47,500 nucleotides of DNA from Symbiodinium natans (GCA_905221605.1 CAJNDS010000258.1:665592-713091); one strand, 5' to 3'; positions 33,321 to 45,180 are shown, counted from the stretch's first letter. A program made the numbers and translations. The notes: generated from the sequence alone by a model not told the origin.

Positions 33321-34995
33321 GGCTTAACACCGTTCAACGGTTCCGCAACTACGTAGCTTTGTAGCTCCCAGCCTAAGGCCCAAGTTTCGAAAGTGAGCCT
33401 TCCAGATCTTTCAAGAAAAAGGCTTGGGGAATCCTCGGCAGCCTGAAGCCAGGGTGCAGATTCAAAGATCGAGGTGGCAGCTTGAGACTTCAGGATAGGG
33501 ATCAGCAGGGTGGCTTTGTTGTGAGATTCCTGTCCACAAGACGCAAGACGAGACTGAAATACAACCCAAAGTACGAAACCGAAACAGCCGAAAAGACCGA
33601 AACACCATCTGCCCCGGCTGACTGCCCCCCAACAAGCCCCCAACAAGCCGCTAGCAAGCCCTTTGCGCGGCAGGTCGCCAAGCTGGATGTGGCCGCCTTG
33701 ATCATGTCCACCATGTTCCTCGGATCTGCCGAAGCTGTTGGTTGGGCAGAGGTTGTGACTGGCGCAAGCGCGAGCCAGAAACGCTGAAGCATCCCAACAT
33801 GCAACATCTGACGTTGAGAGCGCGGAGGTTACGGTTACAAGCAGCGGCTTCAATCTGTTCATCCAATGTCTGATCACACGCTACTATACTATCACCATCT
33901 ATCACCCGCCAAGTGAGCCAAGCGTCGAAGCAGCTGCGAACCCAACGCTTCGGAGCTTTTCGGAAGGTTGATCAATGTTGCCGATCTGGTGCTCAGATTC
34001 GAGCAAGTAGGGCCCCCTGCAGCCACGCAGGTGCAAGCGTCGCACGACGATGCCCACTGACAGCAGGAAGCCTTGAAGGCCTGTTCCGAGACACGTGTGG
34101 GGTGCTTTGTTCCCGGAATTGGGGCCACCAAACCTGGTTCTGTCACTACCAGCTGATGTCTTCGAAAAATCCTGCTCTTTGCCTGGAACCCCAAATTCTA
34201 GGCCCATCACAACGACAATGGACCAACAAGGACAAGCGCACTGCCTCGGATATGCATCTGCGGCTCTTGACCAAGCCCTGGCGGAGGAGCAGCTTGTTAA
34301 CAGCTTCCTAAGCGGCTTTGCGTTCATAACCATGTTTTCTGAATTTCCCTGCATGCAGTTTCTGACACGCAGCACCCATCGAAGATCCCCCCCAAGGACA
34401 TCCTAGCATGCGCATAAATGCTCTCCTCAATCTCAAGCCCGACAAGACATCCTTGGCCTTCTAGCGGCAGCTGTCGTTCACATCTCATGCCTCTGGGTGC
34501 AGTGGCATGCAGGGTTTACTCTCGGCTTTGAGGATCTTGGATGATCTTTGAGGATCTTTGAAAGGTTGGGTTTAAGGACGACCTCGTTCTTCAAGCTCGA
34601 GCGTGGGGTTTTGAGAATACATGGACCAGCTTCCATGGGGTGGAAGCAGAAAATCCCAAAGAGAGCGTACACTGCACGTGACGTCGGAACCACCTCATAT
34701 CACAACAAGCATCGCACGTCTTGCAACCCAAAGCACACAACAACCAGGCCATGCAGCGAAAACCATGGGATGATCCAAGGCTGAACACGTTGGGCTTGGA
34801 TACACTTGACGAAGGTTGGGATATGTTGGGATCTAATCGAAGGGTTTAGGACTAGGAGCTGGGCAGAGGGCAGTACAGGGCAGTGGCTTCAGTGGCTTCC
34901 AGAAACTCACTTCAAACGCTTGCTGGCAGCTCAACAAACTACGAGAAAAATCTGCCGGCTGAGACCCAAACATGGGACAAGATAGCCGTCTGTCA
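33321..34995. repeat. Segmental duplication block 1, right copy
   Basis: Counterpart of 21402-23565, shortened by several deletions. The left border (TCGTCGAGATGTT, then GGCTTAACACC) is a visible junction: the sequence before it resembles 32827-32850 and 41239-41262 of block 3, the sequence after it resembles 21402 of block 1. Confidence 0.8.
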
Positions 34996-35159
34996 GAGAA
35001 GCACCCGAAAATGCCACAAAAAAAACCAAGACAAATCCATGCGAGGCCACTCAACTGACACACAAATCCCAAGACTGGGTACTATGGATTGCCACGCCCC
35101 CTACGCTCACACCGCACCATACCGCACCCATGCACCCACCGCGCTCGCGCAGACTACGG

Positions 35160-35330
35160 ACACAACTGTGGCAAACTTGACTGACAACTAGTACTGATCA
35201 AAGAGGCTGCAGCATGACTCATGACAAGTGACACACAAGCGACCTCTCAGAAAGCCAGGAGTCGAGCCACTTGGGTCTGCGCAACCGCTGAGATCTTTCT
35301 CGATGATGTTGGGTCGAGGGCTTCATGTTT
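35160..35330. repeat. Short duplicated block also at 44.56-44.73 kb
   Basis: Shares ACACAACTGTGGCAAACTTG, CAACTAGTACTGATCAAAG and the following sequence to TTGGGTCGAGGGCTT with 44565-44722. It lies 3' of the glycosyltransferase-like fragment at 35430-35852, as the other copy lies 3' of the fragment near 45 kb, so it is probably the ancestral 3' flank of that gene. Confidence 0.8.
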
Positions 35331-35429
35331 GGAAATTTTAAGGTGTTCGGACTGTAGCTTTTGGGTTTGAGGATGTTGGGATGTGTCGAACCCCGAAGAG
35401 CTCGACTACGCTACACAGACTCTGTCACT

Positions 35430-35852
35430 TCATGACCCTTGCGCCAGAGCATCAAACTTCGAAGGGAGAGCACTTTTTGCTACTGCACGCAGCAACGCTT
35501 GCTGCCAGAAGATGGCCGTGCTGTGGGTCCTTCTGAGATGCTCCAAGCGCATCTCTGCACCGATTTCTATCATCGGCTCTTGCAGCAGCAGAGTAAAGAG
35601 CTCGGAGAGTGAAGCAAATGTCCGCACAGAGGGAAGGGCCTTGAAATCGGTCATGTGCCACCAGAAGACACGACCCTCCAAGTCGTCCCACTCCGTGTAC
35701 TCGTAAGGGTAGACGTGTTTCGGGGGCTCAAAGATACTGGTTATCCAACTCCTGGTATTGGTGCCAAGCATGGTAAAAGTGTACATCGGCGTTTCGGGCA
35801 CAAACGTTGGAAGAGCCATGTTTATCCAGTCGTAGACTGCCATGGTTTGCAA
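35430..35852 (-). pseudogene. 5'-truncated copy of the glycosyltransferase-like gene
   Basis: About 140 codons matching the last 140 codons of the 45580-47500 gene, from LQTMAVYDWINMALPTF to KFDALAQGS-stop. I count about six base differences over 420 bp, several changing amino acids (VPET for VPDT, AVYDW for AFYDW, IEIG for IKIS, AVAKS for AVVKS). The similarity stops abruptly at about 35853, where the sequence switches to the third relative of the 3.5-kb unit. No start region is present, so it should be non-functional. The near identity implies a recent duplication or gene conversion. Confidence 0.85.
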
Positions 35853-35861
35853 GCTGCTTCA

Positions 35862-38800
35862 ATGCTGTTTCATGTAAGGTTGCAACGTCAGAGGTTGCTG
35901 ACAGTTATGAGTTGCATATGTGCGGCATGCGCACATCGGCCTCCGAACCGGCATATACGAGTCACCTGTGAACTGCTTCTGCCGACGCCTCCGGCATCTT
36001 CGACACGGTTGGCGCGACCTGAACCTTCTTCTGCTTGACTGCAGCAGCAAGCTCACCACATCCCAGCAGGCAATCTGAGAAGTTCGCGCACGAGCCTCGT
36101 GTGGCAACCTCTCGCTGCACCTCAGTCTTTTCTTGTCAGACGCAAAGCTGGAGGGAGGGGCCGCGGCTTTCCACCTTGCCACACTTTACCACAGCACGAC
36201 TCAGGGCTTGCCTTCAAACGGGGCAGAGCCCGAGGTGACAGCACATGTCAGCACCAGCAGCCCAGCCCGGGGCGTGGAAATCTTGCCGGGTCCGGCACAA
36301 AGAGGGGCATCCTCACCACCCGAGGTATCCGAAAAGAAAACTACGTGTAACTACGCGTAACTACGCAGCACAAAGCTAACGAAGCAGCCAGGGATGGCGG
36401 GCGCATCGCAGTCAGCGCTTCATGAAAGCATCATCCAGATCTGGGAAGGGACATCAGTCACGAGCTACTACTTTTTGAGGAGGAGACAAGTTGAGCGTTG
36501 TGCAAAAGGTCCTTGTCTTCCACTCTATGTACTACGCGCAAATTGCCGAAAGTAATTGGAGGCCCTGGAAACGCAGGAATGCACGACACGCTGTGCAACT
36601 ACTCGACAGATCCCCGTCCGTGTGTGAGGGGGGGACGTTCGAACATGCAACATTGCAGATTCAACGTCCGCCCACGCCCCTGCCGAAGCAGACAGTAGTT
36701 CTGGAGCATGTCCGGCAAGCACTGCGTATTCCAAGCTCCAATTATGTGCGTGCGACCTGCCCGAGAAGGCAGCACGACAGGTATCCAGTCGGAGGCAACA
36801 TTAAGATTGAAATGACCACAATGCACCGCATGCTCTGATGCACACGAGCAGGGACGTCGGGCGGAAAGGTGCTCTTGCACACAGGGTTGCTTGTGGCCCA
36901 ACGTTGAAGAGACCACAAGCAGTCAGCATTAATGGAGGCCTTGGATGTTTGAGATGATGGGTTGCCAGGGATGGCGTCAGGAGCCGCGCTCATAAACAGC
37001 CGCTAGCTTCCCGGAGTCTTCTTCTGGGCTAGGCTATAGCTGTAGCCCTCGAAGAGGATCGAAAAGGGACCAGCTCGCCATTGGCCTCAAGATTTCCGAT
37101 GAGGCCTAGAAGCCAAGAAAGAAGAACACACGAAAGGAGATTGTCGTTTCGCGGCTAGTGCGCTTCCTAATGGCAGACCAATATCTTCACCTTCAGCGGA
37201 AGCAACGGAAACGAAAGCACTGCAACTTTCGACGCTTCAAGGTCTGAAGTTGCAGGTTTGCCTCCACCGCTGCCAGACGGCGGACTGCAATGTCGCACTT
37301 GGGAAGGTCCCCCCCCTCATGTCGCATAGCAAAAGAGGGGGATCTCGACAGTTACTCCGCGGAAGCCTAGCCTTCCGAAGATCATCTCAGATGGTCTTAG
37401 GTAGCTCTTACCATTCCAGACCCTTCACATGTTGCTGAGGGAATATGTTGGCTCTTGCTGTCCCCGACTAACGACATTCAGCTGCCAGCTTTCTGCCATT
37501 CTTTTGAACTTGTATGCTTCATTCTGACAGGGAAGCTGATTCGAGCACCCGCGTGGCCACAAGCGAGCCGAGATGAGCCGACTGTGTTCGAATGCGAGCT
37601 TTTCTTGGGTCCCGGAGGGAGGAGCATGTCCCCGGGCCAAAACCCTCCTCAGGTGGCAGCCAGAAAGAGCGTCGGCCAAAGACTCAGACGTCCTTGGCTG
37701 AAGAGCTCTCAGCTTCGTCTTGCAGCCATCCTAGCAGCAGCTTCTGCCCACCTGAGTGGGATCCTTCTTGTGGTTCGATGGGTTCTTCGCGGCACCATTT
37801 TTCAGGAATTGATCAGGAGGGCCAACTTACCCACTGTGAGGTCTTTGCCGCAGTCAAGAGCTCCCTGCACAGTCCGTTTCCACAAATGGCACACTGGAAT
37901 TCGGAATGCCGATCTCCTCCAAGCATGAGGCCCTTTTTGAGCAGAGGCCCTTCGCATGCAAGCGATCGAGCGGATGAGCCCCGGGCTACGGGAATGGCCA
38001 AAGCACTGCCCAAGTCAGTGCTTCGAGGCTTTAGCAACATTTAGGCCTTTCGGAGGCCTTGAGGGTCCTTTTTAGGGGAGTCTATGGACCGGCTGACAGG
38101 ACTGCGAAGGCCTCCCGAGCTCCCGCCGAGAAATCGGGACATTATTGGCCTCAGCAGATTCCGAATTCCCACCCCGAGGGCCCCAAGGTTGGGGCAATCA
38201 AACTGGCATCTTGGTCTTTGCCGGACCGCCCTCGCTTTGCTAGCTGCCACATCTGCGCAGAGAGATCAGAGAGCTCCGCCTTGTTGTGCATGACCGCGGC
38301 TGGTGGCCCACGTTCTCCACTATGCCCTCCCTCCGAAAACTGCAGAATCGTAGGAGTCTTCTTAGCCTCCCCGCGGGCGGCGACCGGACAGCACGCAAAT
38401 CACGATCACACACACCAGCGGTGATCTGCGATCCTGGTCTCAAACATACATCCAGAAACCCTTAGTTGGTGCCTTTCCACGGGCACTGTGGAGCTTGCAA
38501 GTCGTCCCATTCTATGGGGCCACGAGGTCATCACGTGGCCTGTGGCTGGTGGCATGTCCTGCAGACTTTGGCGATCTGCGAGAAATGCTGAGCAAGCCAA
38601 GTTGCGTATGGCCCGCGGGATTCAAATTGCAGTGGACTGGTGCTCACAGGCTCAGGGCTTCTGATTTTGGACTCAGGGGCACAAAAGCTGCCAAAGCTAC
38701 CACACTGTTCTACGCACTTCCCGAAGCCTGGAGCCTTGAGGCCGGAATCCTTGCACATGGAGGCGTGCCTGATGGACCCTCTCTCGGCATGGCAAGAGTG

Positions 38801-38918
38801 AGCACACAAAGGGCGCAAGTGAGCACGCACGAGCACACACCAACTTGCGAGATCCGAGTCTCGAGAGTGCAGCCTTGCCTGATGCGAGTTCGAAGTGGGA
38901 CGCATCAACGACAGCTTC
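35862..38918. repeat. Diverged, rearranged relative of the 3,507-bp unit
   Basis: 35862-36530 matches 24486-25130, then the sequence is unrelated until about 37770, and 37795-38918 matches 26030-27141. The middle, 36530-37770, has no counterpart in the other units and no recognisable gene; it may be an insertion here or a replacement. Only one of the two internal 685-bp subrepeats is represented at the right end. Confidence 0.8.
35966..36051 (-). CDS. Conserved exon-like segment, diverged copy 3
   Basis: 86 nt between an AG and a GTGACTCG donor, encoding LAAAVKQKKVQVAPTV then SKMPEASAEAVHR. Compared with copy 1 the changes are substitutions only, with no indel, although the surrounding sequence has many indels. 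That is the main reason to suspect a real exon in all three copies. Confidence 0.4.
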
Positions 38919-41764
38919 ATGGGTTTGGGAGATGACCGGAGAACACAGGCAAGCCTTTCGAGGTACCCTCATGGCCGGGCTGCGAACCTGACCCAGAGGC
39001 CAGAGGCTGCTGACCGCTACGAACCGGGCCTGATCAGAGCTCTAATTGTTGGCTTTCACGTGATTCCCAATGGGACCAGGGACGCTCCAAACTTTGCTGG
39101 CAAACCCCTGCAGAACCTATTGACTACATGGCAGATGACCGAAATGGCATGCAACAATCGACTCCCATGTCCACAGGTGAACTCGCCTGCAAAATGCGCA
39201 TAACCTTTTCTTCTGTGGCATCGGCACACAAAGCTCAACAGAAGTGAAGGGATTGGGCTCAGCTTCCCAAGTCGGCTGTCGACTTGCTGAATTTGCAGGC
39301 ACGTGGTACGGCGGTGTCCTGGGTTTGCCGAAGGCGATGGTTCCCTGCAACAGGAACAAATTAAGAGATCTGCGCCCTCAGCCCTGTAGCAAGCTATGGG
39401 TGTTTTGGGGCTTGCCCGTGGATCTGGCACACTCCATTGCACTGACTTGGCCTGAACACACAATCGGGGAGCTCTACTTGCACCGCGGACGAAGAGCGGT
39501 TGCCGCTGTCGTCATGGGCCTACCATCGGCAGCCGAGGAATGACTTCCATCCGCGAGAACTATAGCAAGGCATGCAAGGCAAGGCCGCGACCCTAGAGGT
39601 TTTGCACACAAGCATGTCCTCAGCCTCGGCTTGGAGCCCCGGCTGAGGCCTTAAGGTCCCAGCCACTTAGTGTGAACAAAAGGGGCCATTAAGTACGAGC
39701 AATGGGGGTCTCCTTCAGTTTTGCCAGCAGGGTCTGCAAGCCCATCTGCACCGACAGCAAACCGCATGTCCTCTTGCTTTCATTGGAAAGAAAATGGCAG
39801 GGTTTGCTTCGCACCTACGCCGGCGCCTTTTGAAGCCTGCTCAATGCTCAGTTTGAAGCGGGCGAGCGGCCAAAAGCATCGTGGAAGATGAGGTCACCAG
39901 CTGTCAAGCTGCCGGGTCCCTGCCTGCGCCAGTCGAACAAACGAGAACGGCGCCCGGAGGCTTGTCTTCCACAAGTTGAGTCGACGCGAAGTGCTCACCG
40001 TCTCGAGGAGGACTTGCCTTTTGCCTGTGCCTGTTGAATGGAAGCCAGGCTTATGTTCGGGTTTTCCGGCTTTGCTGGGTCAAACCAAGTCCGAAAGCCT
40101 CCAAGTCCGAAAGCCTCCCCATCTACGACGCCGGCAATATTTACGAAACCTCTTCAAACAAGTCTACAAGATTACACACATACTGCAGGCCCTTATTCTC
40201 CTTCTCGGGCCCGAACAGCATTGGCATCCGCGCCCGCAGGAGGCTGCGTCTGCTGGGGGCTTTGGCTTCAGAATCACCAGACCAGAAAGCACTGTGAAAG
40301 CCAAGAAACGACACGAGTCATCGTGATATGCTGTTTGGAACGGCAGCACAACATACCGAGCGCGTCCCATCACGAAGGACCCGAACCAGGATTCGAGAAG
40401 AGACCCAGTGAGCAGAGCGATGCCAGATGAAAGAACCCCAACGCGCGCATCATCCTGCAAAGCCGCGCCCTGACCCGCGCCCTGCACCGCCTGCGGTCGG
40501 CCTGTCCACGTATTCTGTTTCTCTTCCACCTGGAGAGGTGGAGCGAAGTGCCACTCTTACAAGGCCTAAAGCCTATGTGCACGTGGCTAGCCCCACGAGG
40601 CCACTGGGCTGCACTGTGAGCTCCAGGGACCGACTTTTTCTTTCGGACCATGGGATTTGGCTTACATTGCGTACATTGTTTGCATGGCTTGCAGCGGCTT
40701 GCCTGCTTACTGCTGCAAAAGCATGTTGCCGCACACTGGCGCATCCTAGGCAGCGGCACTCGTTTTCAGATGGTTTCAGACTCTGACCGGAGCTGCAAGA
40801 TGCAAACAGATGCAAGGTGAAGCTCGAGAGGCTGGGCCTCAGGGTCTTAGGGGTCATGGGGGGTCGTTGGGTGACTCATTGGGGGTCCTGGACGCTTCAG
40901 GTTCAGGATGTCTGAGCTCGCCCGGAAAACTTCGGCTCCCACTCGCGGATCAAATCACAAAACCGGCAAAACCCCACGCTCCGTGAATTGAGACCAGATG
41001 CTCCTGGCCCTGAAACCTCCAGGGCGTCCAAGGTAAGCAACCGAGCCCACGCAATGCGACTGCAGATCACTTTGCACGCATGGCCCCCATCAGTGTTCAG
41101 TCTTGGCCTCAGTTTTGTCGCCTCATCAAGATAAGGGTGCCGGCTGAACGCAAAGCCCGCCCGAAGAAAAGCCCAGCTGCCCCGGTCGTGGGCAACTTTT
41201 GCAGTAACCTTCTCCTCGGCCGCGCATAAAACTCCATGATCTTCACCAGCCATTCGTCGAGATGGTGTGATAATGTGGAGGAGGCCCCCCCGCCTCCTGC
41301 AAACCTCCACGTTCTGTGACGCCAGGGGCCTCCGCTGCTGTCCTTAGCTTAGCAGTCTTTGTTTGAAAAGAGTCGGTTCCTTTGAAAGTAGACTATGCCA
41401 TCCGGTGGACATGCCTCCCACACTATGATAACATTAGCCTCTGCCCTGCAATGCACGCCCAGGTCTCTCTCTCAGCGGCAGTGCCCCAAGCCTGCACACC
41501 AGGAAGGAAGACAGTCCAAAACTTAAGAAAGCAAGAGAGCTCGCTGCCCAAAGCAGGCACCCTGCCGACCCCTGAACCCCAACACGATCTTCCCGTTCAA
41601 CTGCCCCCGAGATGTCGAAGCACCCTACAAGACTAGCGTAAACTCCTATACAACAGAGCAACTAGTCAGGATTCAAATGTCCCCTAACTAAATCGTGACT
41701 TAATTGTCTCTGTTTGGAGGAGCCTACGGGACAAACAGGAAGGTAACCGAAAAGAGAATTCTGA
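38919..41764. repeat. Segmental duplication block 3, right copy
   Basis: Counterpart of 30652-33286. It directly follows the diverged 3.5-kb relative, in the same order as the left-hand set, so blocks 2 and 3 were probably duplicated together before the tandem duplication of block 2. Right of 41764 the similarity ends. Confidence 0.8.
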
Positions 41765-42200
41765 AAGGGAAACCGTAACCCTGACACCCAAGCTCCATGC
41801 CTTCTTCAATGAGCAACACAAAATCCTGGGTGTGTGCGTGTCATCCTTGGTCAGGTCCCCCTTTGGCCTTTGGCATAATCCGCGTTGGTGTTTTCTCAGG
41901 GCATCGTCTGCTGGCGTTAAGCCCGAACATGTTTAAGCCAAATGTGGGCTAAGCACAGCACGACTTTGCTGGCTCCTGCGTGAGACCGTAAACCTTGAAA
42001 TCAACACCCCCCCCCACACAAGCCCTGACCCACCAGGAGGACAAGAAGATGTGGGTGACAGCGTGTAGTCCGAGCCTGCAGAAAACTTGCCTGTCGCAAG
42101 ATACTTCCAACTTTTTCCGCGTTGAGATTGAGGTTTGCGAGTTCACCATCTTGGTGTTTGGGACCGGAGTCCGCGCTGCTAAGCACTAAACACACTAGCC
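41765..42200. other. No recognisable gene
   Basis: Unique sequence. A run of about ten C lies at about 42006-42015. No supported frame. Confidence 0.4.
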
Positions 42201-42821
42201 AACAGGAGGAAACTCCTGAAGGCCTAGAAGCAGCAGAGGCTGACTGTACAGGTAGAAAGCCCTCCGCTACAAGTACCACTACTGAGGGTGGAACCTCTAG
42301 AGGTCTTTGCCTCAGCCTCTCACTGGAGGGTGGCACCTCTTGCTGCAAAGCTCCACCAACCACTTCTCTTCCTTCCTAGTCGGTCAGAGGGTAGCCCTTT
42401 TAGTGGGTCCGTTGAACCACCCTCATCCCTTCCTAGTCAGTTAGAGGGCAGCCCTCTGGGTGGACAGCAAGACAGTCTGCACTTGAACCTGCGACCCTTG
42501 GCTACAGGCACCAGTTACCTGCACAATCTGGTTTCTTGGCCCATCTTACAGGGCTGTCCGCCTGCTCCTAGGCCGAGAGGGAAAGGAACTGCAACCTCTG
42601 CTCAGCCTGCAGCCCTGTGGGCCCTGGGCAGTGAAGCCCGCCAATTCACAGCCCGAGGATGCCACCTCCACACTGCCTGGTGTCTGGCGCCCCAGCTCAC
42701 TGCGTGGAGGGTTCCAGAAAGCACCTCCGGAAAAAACTGCCCTGTGCGAGGGTTGATGAGACCACCTAGACAGGCTTATGTCGTCAGGTTTGGGGACTGC
42801 ACCCCTCAACTCGGTAAATTT

Positions 42822-42967
42822 GGCGCAGGGTCGACGCCTCCCCTCAATAAGGCGCGGGGACCACGCTTTCCCCTCAATTCCCCATGCACTGGCGCAGGGT
42901 CGACACCTCCCCTCAACAAAGCGCGGGGACAACGCACCCCTCAATTAGACGTGCACTGGCGCGGGGA
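42822..42967 (+). repeat. 69-bp tandem repeat, about two copies
   Basis: GGCGCAGGGTCGACGCCTCC at 42822 and GGCGCAGGGTCGACACCTCC at 42891, each followed by CCTCAA(T/C)AA(G/A)GCGCGGGGAC. A third start, GGCGCGGGGA, is at 42958. Confidence 0.85.
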
Positions 42968-43330
42968 ATCACGCCGCGCAGAGACCAAACCCAAAAACAT
43001 AAGCCTTTAGCAGCACCTGGAGCGGGAAACTTGCCTCTGGTAGCTAATCCCGCTCACAGGCACTGCCGTGTCTGAGAAACTAGGATGCAGGCACCAGCCT
43101 TAGCACCCCAGGTTCGGCGTGGGTATTCTGGAGATGAGCCCCAGTCCGGGCCGAGGTGGACAATCTTAAGTTCGTGAAACTAAGCCTGGTAGGACTGGGC
43201 ATTCCCCAGCAGTGACAAAGGTCAGGATGGACCTGTGTACCACTCATCTCTAAGAGGATGACACCTCTCTGGCTGTGTGAGGCAAGAATGAGCCCGCCAG
43301 AACTACCGCACACTTTAGCCAATGTTCTTG

Positions 43331-43380
43331 ATACTGGCTTGCTACCAGTGAAGGCGTTCGCCCGCTACTAGGTAGCGGGC
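43331..43380 (+). other. Two consecutive hairpins
   Basis: The first pairs ACTGG (about 43333) with CCAGT (about 43345) around CTTGCTA. The second is a perfect 9-bp stem, GCCCGCTAC (43360-43368) with GTAGCGGGC (43372-43380), around a TAG loop. It is GC-rich and stable in RNA or single-stranded DNA. No T-run follows, so a simple terminator is not indicated. Confidence 0.6.
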
Positions 43381-43837
43381 TTCCAGAAGGGGCATAAGGT
43401 TCTCGGCCTTGCTGGCCACTTCCATCACGTTCCCTAAACGCCACAGCAGACTCCCAAACATCTCAACCATCCAGGGATTGCAAGAAGCGGGCAGCAGCAC
43501 TGTCCACCGGCTCTTGCCCCTATCTGTTTGGGTCAGAGGGTCTGCACCTCTATGCTGCCTCGGTGCTACTCAGCCACGAGGCCTAAGGAAGGCAATCCCT
43601 GTTCTCTGCACGTTCGCTGAAATTCTGCTCCAGGGCTTAGGGACCGCGGAAGTGCCTTCCCGAGGAGCTGGTTTCAGTCGAAGGATGCGACCTTCCCCTC
43701 TCGGCTCACCTCTGAGGTTATGATAGTGACTCTATCACCTCTTAGACTCCATGGCACTAGGCAACTACCCCTACCCGGAAGCGGCCTACCACTTGCCTTC
43801 ACACTCGAGCCGAGAGCTTGAGCCAAGATACTTCTAA

Positions 43838-43985
43838 CCATGGCACAGCTCCACCACCTCCACCACCCACCACCACCACCACCACCTCCACCTCCACCTC
43901 CACCTCCACCTCCACCTCCACCTCCACCACCACCCCGCCACCACCACCACCACCACCCCGCCACACCACCGGCACCACCAGCACC
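43838..43985 (+). repeat. CCACCT / CCACCA array
   Basis: A hexamer and trinucleotide array of about 145 bp. Frames through it encode Pro, His or Thr runs on + and Gly, Val or Trp runs on -, all artefacts of the repeat. Confidence 0.95.
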
Positions 43986-43989
43986 AAAA

Positions 43990-44560
43990 ACCCGAGAGCC
44001 TTCGATGCACGATGCACACAAGCAGCGAGGAGCTGGATGAAATGGTGTAGAAGTCAACGACCTGCCGTGTAGTATGAGAGGGGCGCGAACACTGATCCTC
44101 TTCTGCTGCTTGCACGAACCGGTTCAACAGAGATGCCTGCGTGAGCAGCACTGCAATTTTCTGAATTCTCATGTCAACGAACACCCAGCACCACCAAGCT
44201 CGTTTCCCTCGAGCCTTGTGGTTGCTGCGCCGCTGCCGCCCTCTGCGGACGTGCTCGCCTGCCACGGAGACGGAGCTTGATGGCTAAGGAGTTTCTCTGT
44301 ACTGTCTGTACTACTCTGTACGAGTACGAATCACTACACAAGCACGACGTAGAAGTCTGACAGGCTCCAGATGCCGCGTCTCCAAGACGACAGAGCCGAG
44401 TCCTGAAAACCCAAGCCGGTCTCATTTTCGCGATCTCCGCCTGCCATCAGCCAGCTCGTGAGTGCCACGTGCCTCGAAAGCGTATCGAAAGAGGTTTGAG
44501 CCACGGCTCCGGTGGGCTCAGGCGGTGGTCATGCTACATGTGCTACATGTGCTACGGACA
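43990..44560. other. No recognisable gene
   Basis: Unique sequence between the CCACCT array and the duplicated block that starts near 44565. A short tandem CTACATGTG occurs at about 44534-44553. Confidence 0.4.
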
Positions 44561-44564
44561 CAAC

Positions 44565-45180
44565 TGTGGCAAACTTGACTGACAACTAGTACTGATCAAA
44601 GAGGCTGCAGCATGACTAATGACAAGTGACACACAAGCGACCTCACGAAAAGCCAGGAGTCGAGCCACTTGGGTCTACGCAACCGCTGAGAAGATCCTTT
44701 TCGATGATGTTGGGTCGAGGGCTTAGGACCGTTTAGAAACTTTAGGGTAGCTTGCCTCCAGGGTCGTATCCCTTGACACTGGGGTTCTCAGGGCAGCCAT
44801 GGAGTTTTCCTGATCCATACAATGGCTTCAACCTCCATCACTTCGTAACCCTATCAAGCTCCGGAGCGCGAGCACTCTTTGTTACTGCTGATGTTTAGAA
44901 ATTTTAAGCTGTTCGGACTGTAGCTTTTGGGTTTGAGGATGTTGGGATGTGTCGAATCCCGAGGAGCTCGACTACGCTACACAGGCTCTATCACTTCGTG
45001 ACCCTTGCGCCAGAGCATCAAACTTCGAAGGGAGAGCACTCTTTGTTACTGCTCGCAGCAGCGCTTGCTGCCAGAAGATGGCCGTGCCGTGGATCCTTCT
45101 GAGATGCTCCAAGCGCATCTCTGCACTGATTCCTATCATCGGCTCTTGCAGCAGCAGGCGATCACCGCCTGCCATCAGCC
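44565..45180 (-). pseudogene. Second fragment of the glycosyltransferase-like gene end with its 3' flank
   Basis: The minus strand at about 45165-44987 reads EPMIGISAEMRLEHLRR, IHGTAIFWQQALLRAV and PSKFDALAQGS, the extreme C-terminus of the 45580-47500 gene. It is more diverged than the 35.4-kb copy. The gene's stop has been read through (QGSRSDRACVA). The flank to 44565 also matches 35160-35400, with an insertion at about 44725-44885 of sequence resembling 45380-45460 (GTCGTATCCCTTGACACTGGG). So the fragment and its flank are themselves a patchwork. Confidence 0.75.

Larger units (their letters stand above)
42201..43837 (+). other. Unique block with distinct composition, repeats and hairpins
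   Basis: Sequence style differs from the flanks: many short direct repeats (CTTCCTAGTCGGTCAGAGGG and CTTCCTAGTCAGTTAGAGGG; GAGGGTGGAACCTC and GAGGGTGGCACCTC). A + strand frame open 42288-43010 encodes LPSRSEGSPFSG and LPSQLEGSPLGG repeats and two TPPLNKARG repeats. A 69-bp unit beginning GGCGCAGGGTCGAC occurs at 42822 and 42891 with a partial third near 42958. Strong hairpins lie at 43331-43380. I cannot assign a function; a non-autonomous mobile element or non-coding RNA locus is possible. Confidence 0.35.

Noticed and set aside
43815-43830. Possible spliced-leader relic (GCTTGAGCCAAG)
   Set aside because: Only a few bases resemble the end of the dinoflagellate spliced leader; the diagnostic CCGTAGCCATTTTGG part is absent. 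I found no relic elsewhere by eye.
43674-44057. Gly-run and Pro-run proteins around 43.8-44.0 kb
   Set aside because: Created by the CCACCT array.
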